Below are positions 56,286-64,000 of a DNA stretch of 64,000 bases, piece after piece; position 1 is the stretch's first letter, and every line of letters begins with the position of its first letter. The stretch is from OLB9 sp041392785 (GTDB taxonomy: Bacteria; Bacteroidota; Bacteroidia; Chitinophagales; Saprospiraceae), in contig JAWKLK010000002.1 in the NCBI GenBank assembly GCA_041392785.1, positions 1 to 64,000 of the forward strand, given 5' to 3'. Below the pieces are notes generated by a model, which was not told where the DNA came from, did not search any database, and saw only the letters and a list, made by a program, of their open reading frames with translations. The position numbers and the translations under genes were made by a program.

Positions 56286-57637
56286 ATCCCAGAGACCTGC
56301 AAACCAATTTCTACGTTTTTTTACAAGCGAAATTCGTAATTTTAGTACTCCATTTATTTTTTCAAAATACGCTCCTATTGCGAAAGTTCTGTATCTTAAA
56401 GTAGAGAGTGTTTTTTGTGTTTTCTCTTGTAGTACTAGATGCCTAAATAGTGACATTAGATTGTAAGCTATCATCACAAATTGTAAGGCTGCTTCTGTTG
56501 CAAAGAAGTCTTTTAAGTTAAAACTTTCTGCTCCAAAATCGTTTTTTAACTCCTTGATTCTGTTCTCTGCATCCCACTATTTCTATAATTTCTCCATACA
56601 TCGGTAGCTGAATATTTTTCATTGGTGAAATAGGCCGAATACCTGAATTTCTATGTGCTTCGTCTTCTGGGAATAGACTTAATTGCTTACCTGTGGCTTG
56701 TGGTCTTTCACTTATTTTGCCTTAATGACGATCCTTCGTTCTTCTTCCCATGTATTTGTGATAATTTTTGTCACATATTTGGATGCCTTCATCTATTGTC
56801 AGCCATAAATCATTTGTGTTAATAATGCGTTGAATTGGGTGTGTGAATTTGGCTGCCACTATATATTTCATATCTTTTGACTCAAGATAAGACATGACCT
56901 CATTACTGCAAAAACCACTGTCAAGTCGGGTTAAACCTACTGTTTTGTCACCAAATTTAGCTAAAGTATCCTTCAAAAATGCTACGAAATTATTGGCCGA
57001 ATTTGTATTTCCGCTACGTAACCAAAAATTAGCTACCAAGCGCGCATCGTTTACAAATGCACACGATCAAGGGATGATGAGAGTTGCGCCCTCGCTTTTG
57101 GGATTGTACCCCTTGGAAGCACCTTGTTGCTGACCATATCTGGTCATGATCGTGGAGTCTATATCTAAGGTGAAATAATTTAGATTTAGGTTTTTGAAGA
57201 ACCAGCTTATAAAATGTTGGTTTACACGTTGATTGGTGCCTTGATTAAACTTATGAAAATATCGTTTGTAAGCATCATTTCCAGGGACATTATTCCATCC
57301 AAATATCTTACAAAGGGCGGTATCGGATCTTGTAATCTCTGTGTGTAAAAACCTATTTGCACCGCACCAAATACTCGTTAGAAATGACTCTATGATGACA
57401 GGTATAGAGTGACCTCGATTAGAGTTCTGGGCAGGCAAATCATCACAGGACATAATGAGCTCTCTAAAACCAATTTGTCCAACATTTGCTTCATAAAAAC
57501 CATTCCGCCCCAAGGCGTAACTTCTTTATTTGTAAAGGAATATGTCAACTTTTCCATGGGTATATGTCTATCGCTAAGCATTAGGATTTTATGACGCTAA
57601 GATAACACTTTTTTCTAATGCGTTTTTTGGGTTAATA
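56286..57637 (-). mobile_element. IS1380-family insertion sequence with broken transposase
   Basis: The minus-strand transposase is in pieces: 57557-57390 (TPWGGMVFMKQMLDKL), 57513-57067 (SIWCGANRFLHTEITRSDTA, FTLDIDSTIMTRYGQQQGAS, KGYNPKSEG), 57039-56722 (ANFWLRSGNTNSANNFVAFL, DSGFCSNEV, FTHPIQRII) and 56477 onward (AYNLMSLFRHLVL, KTLSTLRYRTFAIGAYFEKI). These are hallmarks of IS1380 transposases with a DDE core. The ends show CCCAGAGACC (left) and, on the other strand, CCCAAAAAAC (right). It is flanked by GGATA (56281-56285 and 57638-57642). The reading frame runs past the left end into host DNA. Confidence 0.85.
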
Positions 57638-57772
57638 GGATATAAAATGATCACTGGCACTAAAATGCCATTTTGGACTAAAGTTTTGTACTATTTTCCG
57701 ATATCACTCATAGTTATTTATGGTCTTTGGGCAGTGCTTATAGTGTTTTCAGCAGGAGGGAAATGGAATTGA
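57638..57772 (+). pseudogene. Small membrane protein, 3' part after IS1380
   Basis: After the second GGATA the frame reads YKMITGTKMPFWTKVLYYFP, ISLIVIYGLWAVLIVFSAGG, KWN and a TGA at 57770-57772: one further membrane helix with a short basic tail. It continues 56068-56285 in frame. 57773-57901 shows nothing else. Confidence 0.65.
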
Positions 57773-57901
57773 CATCACTTTTTTTCAATAGAGTTTTGAA
57801 GAAATTTTCGTATTATAAATTTGACCATAATCTATTACATATACTACACCAAGCAGACCTTGTATATCCAACTGAACATCATAATGCAAGCTAGACTATA
57901 G

Positions 57902-58282
57902 TTACGCCACATCAAACCACAATGGCGACGCATCTCCTGTTTCACCATGATAATTTATGGTTATTTCTGTATCTGGTAGGATGTCCTTAATCGCCATGAT
58001 TTCTATTGTTTTTTCTCCGAAATCTAAAAGGAAATCGGCATTGGCATGGACAGAGTGATTGTACAAGCTTCCATAACCTAGAGCAATAGCAGCTAGATCC
58101 ATATTTTCACCCCAAGAGAAATAATAGTCATGTAGCAATGTTTTGTGTATGATAGGCACTTCTATTTTTGGAATAATGATGACAGGACAAATTTCAATAA
58201 TAAATCCCTTGATTATAGGCACTTTGGAAAAGACGCCTCTTCCCATGCCTGCTATTTCTTTGATGTATAAAGTGTCAGACAT
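57902..58282 (-). CDS. SET-domain protein
   Basis: The 126-residue protein has the SET layout: GMGRGVFSKVPIIKG at the start, GYGSLYNHSVHANADFLLDF (the NHS/SAM-binding region) and the C-terminal ITINYHGETGD motif resembling the SET catalytic Tyr region. It has the small size of bacterial stand-alone SET proteins, which are presumed lysine methyltransferases; the substrate is unknown. The ATG at 58282 begins one base after the EamA stop; an in-frame ATG at 58306 would overlap it. Confidence 0.8.
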   Translation of the reverse strand: MSDTLYIKEIAGMGRGVFSKVPIIKGFIIEICPVIIIPKIEVPIIHKTLLHDYYFSWGENMDLAAIALGYGSLYNHSVHANADFLLDFGEKTIEIMAIKDILPDTEITINYHGETGDASPLWFDVA

Positions 58283-58283
58283 A

Positions 58284-59171
58284 TTAGCGTTTAGAAATGT
58301 AAACACCTATTAATATCATTCCCATTCCTAGAAAATGTAAGATTGAAATCGTTTCACCATCTAAAAAGCCCCAGAACAAAGCAACTATCGGCATCAAATA
58401 GGTTACGGTACTGCCAAACACTGCGCTTGTCCTTTGTACTAACATATAAAATAATATACTGGAAATAAAGGTACCAAAAATTGATAGAACGGAGACTGCG
58501 CCAAGAGAATAAAGTGACTCTGGGTGGGTCTTAAACCTATGTATTACATCGGTAGTGAATAGAAAAATTAATAATGGCACACCTGTGAGGAAGAAGGATA
58601 CAGCTGATATAATTATAGGTCTAGTATTCTTACAATACGCTTGAACCATGTTCACACTAGCTGCATAACATATCGTAGCAATGACAGGCAGAATAGCATA
58701 CCATGGATTTCCGCCTAATATTTTGGAATCGCCTAGTAGTATAAGCAATGCTGCTCCCAAAAAACCTATTACCACACCCCAAAGTTGAAGCTTACTGAAA
58801 TGTAATCTGAAAATAAAGACTCCAATCAAAAAAGTCCAAATAGGTGTGAGGCTATTCAATAATCCTGCAATAGAACTACTAATTTCTGTCTGTGCAAAAA
58901 AGAATAAAAAAGCTGGGATTCCACTACCAGTAGCACCAATTGCTAAGAAAATCTTCCATTTTGACCAATCAATTTCATGTCTGTACTTCACTATAAACGG
59001 GGAGAATGCTATAGCTGCAATACCTAAGCGCATACATGCCAATTGTACTGGTGTGAACGCAATCAATGATTTTTTTATGAGAATAAAAGAACATCCCCAT
59101 ACAAATGTCAAAAAGCCAAGTAGAAACCATGATAACCGGTCTATCTGTAAATCACTTTGTTGCTGCTTCAT
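58284..59171 (-). CDS. EamA/DMT family transporter
   Basis: The 295-residue inner-membrane protein has ten helices in two EamA repeats: FLLGFLTFVWGCSFILIKKS, AGLLNSLTPIWTFLIGVFIF, then AVFGSTVTYLMPIVALFWGF in the second half. These transporters usually export amino acids or metabolites; the substrate cannot be told. It starts at ATG 59171 and is followed by the SET gene, probably co-transcribed. Confidence 0.9.
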   Translation of the reverse strand: MKQQQSDLQIDRLSWFLLGFLTFVWGCSFILIKKSLIAFTPVQLACMRLGIAAIAFSPFIVKYRHEIDWSKWKIFLAIGATGSGIPAFLFFFAQTEISSSIAGLLNSLTPIWTFLIGVFIFRLHFSKLQLWGVVIGFLGAALLILLGDSKILGGNPWYAILPVIATICYAASVNMVQAYCKNTRPIIISAVSFFLTGVPLLIFLFTTDVIHRFKTHPESLYSLGAVSVLSIFGTFISSILFYMLVQRTSAVFGSTVTYLMPIVALFWGFLDGETISILHFLGMGMILIGVYISKR

Positions 59172-59239
59172 GCACTTTTCGGATTTCTAAAAATTCCGCG
59201 CAAAGAAACGGAATAAATTCCTAAACTTACCAGATATAA

Positions 59240-59869
59240 TTATTTGGTCAGGACAAAAAGTCGACCATCTATATGAAGTTTTGAATAATTCCATTGATTG
59301 GTGATCCATTCAAAGGTGTCTCTCTGATATATAAAAGTATGGGTTATATCTCTTCTATAATACCAACGTTTAAACTGTTCTTCATTTCCATCATAAATGT
59401 GTGTCATTCCTATAATTTCACCTTTGTCTTGTAGGCAGCTATGTAGTGATTCAAATGACTCAAAAGGATGGTGAAAATGCTCTATGACTTCACAAGCTAC
59501 AATGAAGTCATATTTCTCTTGGAGTAGTTGTGGGTGATTATAAAAAAACGGATCATACTGCTCGACAGAATATCCTTTTTTTCTTAAAATTTGTGAGATG
59601 GTGGAATATTGTCCTGAACCGAAGTCCAAACATCTGTGCTCAATGGTAATTAGATTTGTTATATATTCTATTATGGGTTTTATAAACTGTAGATAACCAT
59701 CATCATCCACAGTAGAATGATGCTTAAGGTATCTTGAGTATTCAGTTTTCACGTCCGGCAATGCATCAGAAGGTATAAATAGTCCCTTACAATTGTAACA
59801 TAACGAATACTTTCCATCAGCATAAGATCTTGTCTCATAACCATGACATAATGGACATAAGATATGCAT
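59240..59869 (-). CDS. Zinc-ribbon class I SAM methyltransferase
   Basis: This 209-residue protein has an N-terminal CPLCHGYETRSYADGKYSLC with a following YNCKGLF (CxxC...CxxC zinc ribbon) and a Rossmann methyltransferase domain with CLDFGSGQYSTISQILRKKG (SAM motif I), EQYDPFF and DFIVACEVIEHFHHPFESFE (motif IV region). It resembles methyltransferase-type-12 enzymes; the substrate is unknown. The ATG at 59869 lies one base after the Fur stop codon; a start at 59929 would overlap fur by 59 bases. Confidence 0.83.
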   Translation of the reverse strand: MHILCPLCHGYETRSYADGKYSLCYNCKGLFIPSDALPDVKTEYSRYLKHHSTVDDDGYLQFIKPIIEYITNLITIEHRCLDFGSGQYSTISQILRKKGYSVEQYDPFFYNHPQLLQEKYDFIVACEVIEHFHHPFESFESLHSCLQDKGEIIGMTHIYDGNEEQFKRWYYRRDITHTFIYQRDTFEWITNQWNYSKLHIDGRLFVLTK

Positions 59870-59870
59870 T

Positions 59871-60362
59871 CTAAATATCTTGAGAGCGGTGGACTTTATT
59901 TTCGCAGTTTTCTTTATTGCATTTGCCATAAAGATTGAGGGAATGATGTGTTATTTTTGATTCAAGTAATTCACCCATCATATCCTTTATTTGCTGAATT
60001 CTTGGGTCGCAAAATTCTGACACTTTATTGCAATCTAGGCAGATAAGGTGATCGTGCTGCTTATACCCATAAGATTTTTCATACAGTGCGATGTTTTTAC
60101 CAAATTGATGCCTTGTAATCAAGTCACAACTGACCAATAACTCCAAAGTGTTGTAAACGGTGGCACGGCTGACACGGTAGTTTTTTGTCTTCATATGGAT
60201 GTACAGTGCTTCAGCATCGAAATGATCAGTTCTTCTGTACACTTCTTCCAAAATTGCAAATCTTTCTGGTGTTCGTCTCAGCGCAAACCGTTCAAGGTGC
60301 GTGGAAAAAATCTGTTTTACCTCGTTGACTAAAAACTCAGTTTGTTCTGCAGATACATACAT
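59871..60362 (-). CDS. Fur-family metal-dependent transcriptional regulator
   Basis: The 163-residue repressor has an N-terminal winged helix (RRTPERFAILEEVYRRTDHF, VSRATVYNTLELLVSCDLIT) and a C-terminal dimerisation domain with the metal site HDHLICLDCNKVSEFCD and a second Cys pair (CNKENC). This is the Fur superfamily; iron, zinc or peroxide sensing cannot be told. It lies between rel (5-base gap) and the methyltransferase (1-base gap), apparently one operon. Confidence 0.92.
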   Translation of the reverse strand: MYVSAEQTEFLVNEVKQIFSTHLERFALRRTPERFAILEEVYRRTDHFDAEALYIHMKTKNYRVSRATVYNTLELLVSCDLITRHQFGKNIALYEKSYGYKQHDHLICLDCNKVSEFCDPRIQQIKDMMGELLESKITHHSLNLYGKCNKENCENKVHRSQDI

Positions 60363-60367
60363 GGTTG

Positions 60368-62611
60368 CTATTTAAATGTCTTATCCGATCTAGTAACACT
60401 TGAAATACCATCGAGGTTTTCGAGAGCATTCATAACCAAATTCAAATGATCCCGATTCAAAACGTGAATACTGATCTTTCCTTCGAATAATCCTTCACGT
60501 CCTTCTATTGAGAAGGATCGAATATTTACACCCAATCTATTAGATAATTCATTGGTAAGAGTTTGAATGACGCCTGGACCTGAATCTATCCCTCTCACTA
60601 TTAATTCTACGATGAAGTTGGATGATATTTTATCAGCCCAATCGGCTTTCATCACCCTATAGCCATAATTAGCAAGTAGATTTATGGCATTTGGACAGGA
60701 TGATCTATGGATTTTCAGACCTGAACTAGTAGTCAAATAGGCAAAAATGTCATCACCCATCACTGGATTGCAGCATGACGCAAGCGAGTATTGGTAGATA
60801 TCAGCTGGCTCTCCATTCACAAGGATGTTGGATTGGTTTCCTTTGGCAGGGCGCTGAACTTTTTTCAATTCTTCTCTCAGAATTTCAGCGCCAACCGCAT
60901 CTTCTTCTTCTTCCTTCTTGAACACCAATTTTCCATTTTCGATAGAAAAATTCTTGATGTCTGAAACTTTGACGTCTTCTTGGCTGATGGCATAGAATAA
61001 ATCTATTCTGGATTTGAACCCGAATTGTTTAGTAATAATTTCGACATTATCTTCAAAATCAACTTTCAGGTTTTTAAGTTTACGCTCCAGCGCTTCTTTG
61101 CCAAATTCTCCAATTTTTCTGCGCTCTTCCTTCATAGCAGATCGGATTTTAGCCCGAGCTTTTCCGGTGACCACCATCTTTAACCAATCTTCTGAAGGTT
61201 TTTGGTTTTTATTGGTGATAACTTGTATTTGGTCTCCATTGCTGAGCTTATAACCCATGGGGACCAACTTATTATTGACCTTTATTGCTGTGGCATGATA
61301 TCCTACATCTGTATGAATCTCAAAGGCAAAATCCAGAGCTGTTGCACCTTTTGGTATGATACGCATTTCACCTTTTGGTGTGTACACATATACTTCTTCA
61401 TTAAATAAGTTGGTCTTAAAGTCATTGACAAATTCCATAGCATTGGTATGCTTTGCATCCATCAATTCTCGAATGTTATCTAGCCAATTGTCGTAGACAT
61501 TTTCAGTCTTTTTGATCCCCTTATACTTCCAATGGGCAGCAAATCCTTTTTCAGCGATTTCATCCATGCGTTCGGTCCTTATTTGGACCTCTACGTACCT
61601 TCCTTGTGGACCTATGACAGTAGTATGGAGTGATTCGTATCCGTTACCTTTGGGCGTGGTGATCCAATCTTTCAGTCGTTCAGGAATGGGTTTGTACACA
61701 TCTGTGATGATGGAATAAATCTGCCAGCAATAACTTTTCTCTTTATCTATGGGAATATCCACAATAATCCTTACGGCAAAAATATCATAAATCTCTTCAA
61801 ATGTAATTTTTGATGCCTTCATTTTATTGTAAATGGAAGAAATAGCTTTGACTCTTCCCAATACTCTGAATGGAATCGCTAAATGTGTCAATTCATCTTG
61901 TAATGGCTTGATGAACTGTTCTATATATTGTGTACGTTCTTGATTTGAATATTGTAGTTTCTGAGAAATATCATGATAAATTTCTGGATCTGTTATCTTC
62001 AGGCAAATATCTTGAAATTCAGTTTTAATATTATATAAACCCAATCTATGCGCTAAAGGAGTGTAAATGTAATCAGTTTCAGCTGCAATTTTCAGCTGTT
62101 TATGCTTCGGTTGTGCGTCAATAGTTCGGAGGTTGTGCAAGCGGTCTGCCATTTTGATGAGGACAACACGTACATCTACCACTAAGGTACTTAAAACTTT
62201 TTTGAAATTCTCTGCTTGGGGACTATCTACACTTTCCTGAAGATTGGAACCATCCAACTTTGTTAAACCATCTACAATGATAGATACTTTCTGACCAAAC
62301 ATAGTATGAATCTCATCCAAAGTAACTGGTGTGTCCTCTACTACATCATGGAGTAAAGCGCAGATGATAGCGGTCGGGCCAAGACCAATCTCCTGGGCAC
62401 AGATTCGTGCCACTTCAATAGGGTGAAATATATAAGGTTCACCAGATTTTCTACGTTGATATTTGTGCGCATCTACTGCAAGGTTATAAGCTTTTTCCAG
62501 ATTTTCACTGTCCTCATCCTTAAGCTGAGGTTTCATACTGGATAAAACTTCATCAAATTTTTCCCTTACTGTAAGAAGTTCATCAGAATTAATGGCTACA
62601 CCGACTGGCAT
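60368..62611 (-). CDS. Bifunctional (p)ppGpp synthetase/hydrolase (RelA/SpoT homolog)
   Basis: The 747-residue stringent-response enzyme has an HD hydrolase domain (about 40-190; KSGEPYIFHPIEVARICA, CALLHDVVEDTPVT), a synthetase domain (about 235-360; RVKAISSIYNKMKASKITFE, TTPKGNGYESLHTTVIGPQG, YVEVQIRTERMDEIAEKGFA), a TGS domain (about 395-460; VYTPKGEMRIIPKGATALDF) and a C-terminal ACT domain (VELIVRGIDSGPGVIQTLTN). The intact HD motif and synthetase motif make it bifunctional. A TTG at 62632 is in frame, but the ATG at 62611 (MPVGVAINSDELL) is preferred. Confidence 0.95.
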   Translation of the reverse strand: MPVGVAINSDELLTVREKFDEVLSSMKPQLKDEDSENLEKAYNLAVDAHKYQRRKSGEPYIFHPIEVARICAQEIGLGPTAIICALLHDVVEDTPVTLDEIHTMFGQKVSIIVDGLTKLDGSNLQESVDSPQAENFKKVLSTLVVDVRVVLIKMADRLHNLRTIDAQPKHKQLKIAAETDYIYTPLAHRLGLYNIKTEFQDICLKITDPEIYHDISQKLQYSNQERTQYIEQFIKPLQDELTHLAIPFRVLGRVKAISSIYNKMKASKITFEEIYDIFAVRIIVDIPIDKEKSYCWQIYSIITDVYKPIPERLKDWITTPKGNGYESLHTTVIGPQGRYVEVQIRTERMDEIAEKGFAAHWKYKGIKKTENVYDNWLDNIRELMDAKHTNAMEFVNDFKTNLFNEEVYVYTPKGEMRIIPKGATALDFAFEIHTDVGYHATAIKVNNKLVPMGYKLSNGDQIQVITNKNQKPSEDWLKMVVTGKARAKIRSAMKEERRKIGEFGKEALERKLKNLKVDFEDNVEIITKQFGFKSRIDLFYAISQEDVKVSDIKNFSIENGKLVFKKEEEEDAVGAEILREELKKVQRPAKGNQSNILVNGEPADIYQYSLASCCNPVMGDDIFAYLTTSSGLKIHRSSCPNAINLLANYGYRVMKADWADKISSNFIVELIVRGIDSGPGVIQTLTNELSNRLGVNIRSFSIEGREGLFEGKISIHVLNRDHLNLVMNALENLDGISSVTRSDKTFK

Positions 62612-62722
62612 AATAAGTTCACATTTGAGCAAATAACAAAGTTAATGTTAATTTGATAAATAACCAATGACATTAACCAAATGTTAATAAAAATAATTGG
62701 TAAGCGTAGCAAAATAGAAAAC

Positions 62723-62746
62723 ACCTGAATTAAATAATGTTCAGGT
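62723..62746. terminator. Hairpin downstream of the alkaline phosphatase gene
   Basis: ACCTGAA at 62723-62729 pairs with TTCAGGT at 62740-62746 around a 10-base AT-rich loop. On the minus strand it is followed by GTTTTCTATTTTG. A second AT-only hairpin (TGTAATTTTTACA region, 62754-62766) is nearer the stop codon. Both could end the alkaline phosphatase transcript; the stems are weak. Confidence 0.5.
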
Positions 62747-62786
62747 AAGGAAATGTAATTTTTACATTTTCTAAAATAAGATTATG

Positions 62787-64000
62787 CTAATTGGAGCAAC
62801 TCTTGGCATCTACTTCTGCTACTTGCAACATAAAGTTATGTAGTTCTACATTTCTAACAAACGGTTTCAAATGTTCGCTTCCCGGACCGAACATGCATAA
62901 TTCTGTATAGTCTGCTGAATGATCCACACCACCGAAAGCAATTGAAAAATGCTTGGAAAAGATCTCTCCATAAGTTTTAAAAGGAAGTTTGTACGGATTA
63001 TATGTTCCTACTTCATCAAGATGTTCATATTTGCTCAGAATTAATTTAGCATCTTCTGCATCTAATACAAATCCTTGTTTTTCTTTCACGAATTCTGTCA
63101 AAACCGCTACAGATGTAGATTTGGAAATACCATTCAAGATGGTTTCATTTGATGCTTTCACATCGAAGATTTTATCAAAATTGGTATCTGCATTACTTCC
63201 ATAATATAGACCTGGATTGGCATTTCCATGATCTGATGTTATAATGACTAGAGTATTGCCATCTGCCTCTGCAAAATCAATTGCAACTCTTACAGCATCT
63301 TCAAACTGTACCTGATCATATATTAGTGCAGGAGCATCATTAGCATGCGCTGCCCAATCCACCTTTCCACTTTCTACTTGAAGACAAAATCCTTCCTTAT
63401 TATTTCGCATCAGTTCTATGGCTTTTGAAGTCATATCAGCAAGTGTAGGAATTTCTTCATGTCCATTACTATCAGTCTTTCTATCCACTAGATATGGCAA
63501 AGCATTATTATCAAAAACACCTAAGACAGGTTTATCCGATTTAATGCTATTCATGGCAGTTTTATTCCTAACAATATTATAACCTGATCGACTATATTCA
63601 GTATACATATCTTTTTTGTCATCTCTACTATCAAAATATCTCGATCCACCACCCATCATGACATCAAACTTTAAGGCCAAGTATTGATCTGCTATTTCTG
63701 CTTGATCGCCCCTTGATTTATTGATGATACAGAATCCAGCTGGTGTGGCATGAGTGATGGGCACGGTAGTGACACAACCCACTTTCTTACCAGCAGATTT
63801 GAATTTTTGCAATATTGGCGTATATTCTTCTCCATTGGCGCCAAAATTTAACTTTCCATTTGGCACCCGGTGACCTCCACCCCATGACGAACTGGCAGCA
63901 GAACTATCGGTCACCATAGATGATGCAGATGCCATATCCATGATAGCACGTTTTGCCTTTCCTTCTTTATAAAGATTGATCCAATGTGATCCTTTACCTG
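62787..64000 (-). CDS. Alkaline phosphatase, 5' end outside the window
   Basis: The frame is open to the edge (GKGSHWINLYKEGKAKRA lies before the first ATG at 63941), so the N-terminus and signal peptide are missing. It is a PhoA-type enzyme: nucleophile region VTDSSAASSSWGGG, CVTTVPITHATPAGF, metal ligands in QVESGKVDWAAHANDA and VIITSDHGNANPG, and the C-terminal His site GGVDHSADYTELCMFGPGSE. It hydrolyses phosphate monoesters in the periplasm or outside the cell. A single gene here; no Pho box was recognised. Confidence 0.93.
   Translation of the reverse strand, partial: GKGSHWINLYKEGKAKRAIMDMASASSMVTDSSAASSSWGGGHRVPNGKLNFGANGEEYTPILQKFKSAGKKVGCVTTVPITHATPAGFCIINKSRGDQAEIADQYLALKFDVMMGGGSRYFDSRDDKKDMYTEYSRSGYNIVRNKTAMNSIKSDKPVLGVFDNNALPYLVDRKTDSNGHEEIPTLADMTSKAIELMRNNKEGFCLQVESGKVDWAAHANDAPALIYDQVQFEDAVRVAIDFAEADGNTLVIITSDHGNANPGLYYGSNADTNFDKIFDVKASNETILNGISKSTSVAVLTEFVKEKQGFVLDAEDAKLILSKYEHLDEVGTYNPYKLPFKTYGEIFSKHFSIAFGGVDHSADYTELCMFGPGSEHLKPFVRNVELHNFMLQVAEVDAKSCSN

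Overview
The window is a chromosomal segment of a Bacteroidota bacterium, probably close to Saprospiraceae. Evidence: low GC, TTTG/TAnnTTTG-type promoters, weak Shine-Dalgarno signals, a complete alternative complex III (act) plus caa3-type oxidase operon in the Bacteroidota order, an HMA-TonB receptor, OmpA/PD40 envelope proteins, and CHU_C-like (type IX secretion type B) domains.

Layout. (1) 1-16.3 kb, all on the minus strand: actABCDEF, coxB, coxA, ctaB, two subunit III genes, a subunit IV gene, a degenerate SCO-like protein, a DUF420 protein and the start of a gene that is probably sco1. This is a quinol to cytochrome c to O2 respiratory chain in one operon. CoxB carries a C-terminal OmpA-like peptidoglycan-binding domain and its frame is broken once. 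(2) 16.6-29 kb: rnpB, a POT peptide transporter, an operon of E2 acyltransferase, PorE-like OmpA protein and methylmalonyl-CoA mutase, an SDR, MlaE/MlaF without MlaD, an orphan response regulator, and a TPR protein. (3) 29.3-33.7 kb: HMA-domain TonB receptor, a Cys/His-rich small secreted protein, and tyrS. (4) 33.9-38.2 kb: two paralogous pairs of small secreted proteins (parallel-repeat protein plus CHU_C-like protein) separated by a DUF6261-like gene and an unusual array of palindromes with a 41-bp period.

(5) 38.2-53.4 kb is the most interesting part: a 1819-residue SpvB/VCBS/YD-repeat RHS protein followed by a reservoir of alternative toxin tips. At least four further copies of the RHS C-terminal linker occur, each leading into a different or diverged C-terminal toxin domain and an AT-rich putative immunity gene. 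Three of these immunity genes look DUF4279-like. Start-less toxin tails with their own immunity genes lie between them. One cassette is flanked by a 52-bp inverted repeat, and another is split by two tandem ISKra4-like elements. This fits RHS/CDI-type toxin switching by recombination at a shared linker.

(6) 53.5-64 kb: a broken TPR/glycosyltransferase-like membrane protein, a DUF1398 protein, a small membrane gene split by an IS1380 element, a SET-domain protein, an EamA transporter, a methyltransferase, a Fur regulator, a Rel (p)ppGpp enzyme and a partial alkaline phosphatase.

Caution: many frame breaks (coxB, and especially 43.6-57.6 kb) are one- or two-base changes, mostly in homopolymers, that restore conserved frames when undone. 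Part of the apparent decay may be consensus error in a long-read assembly rather than biology.
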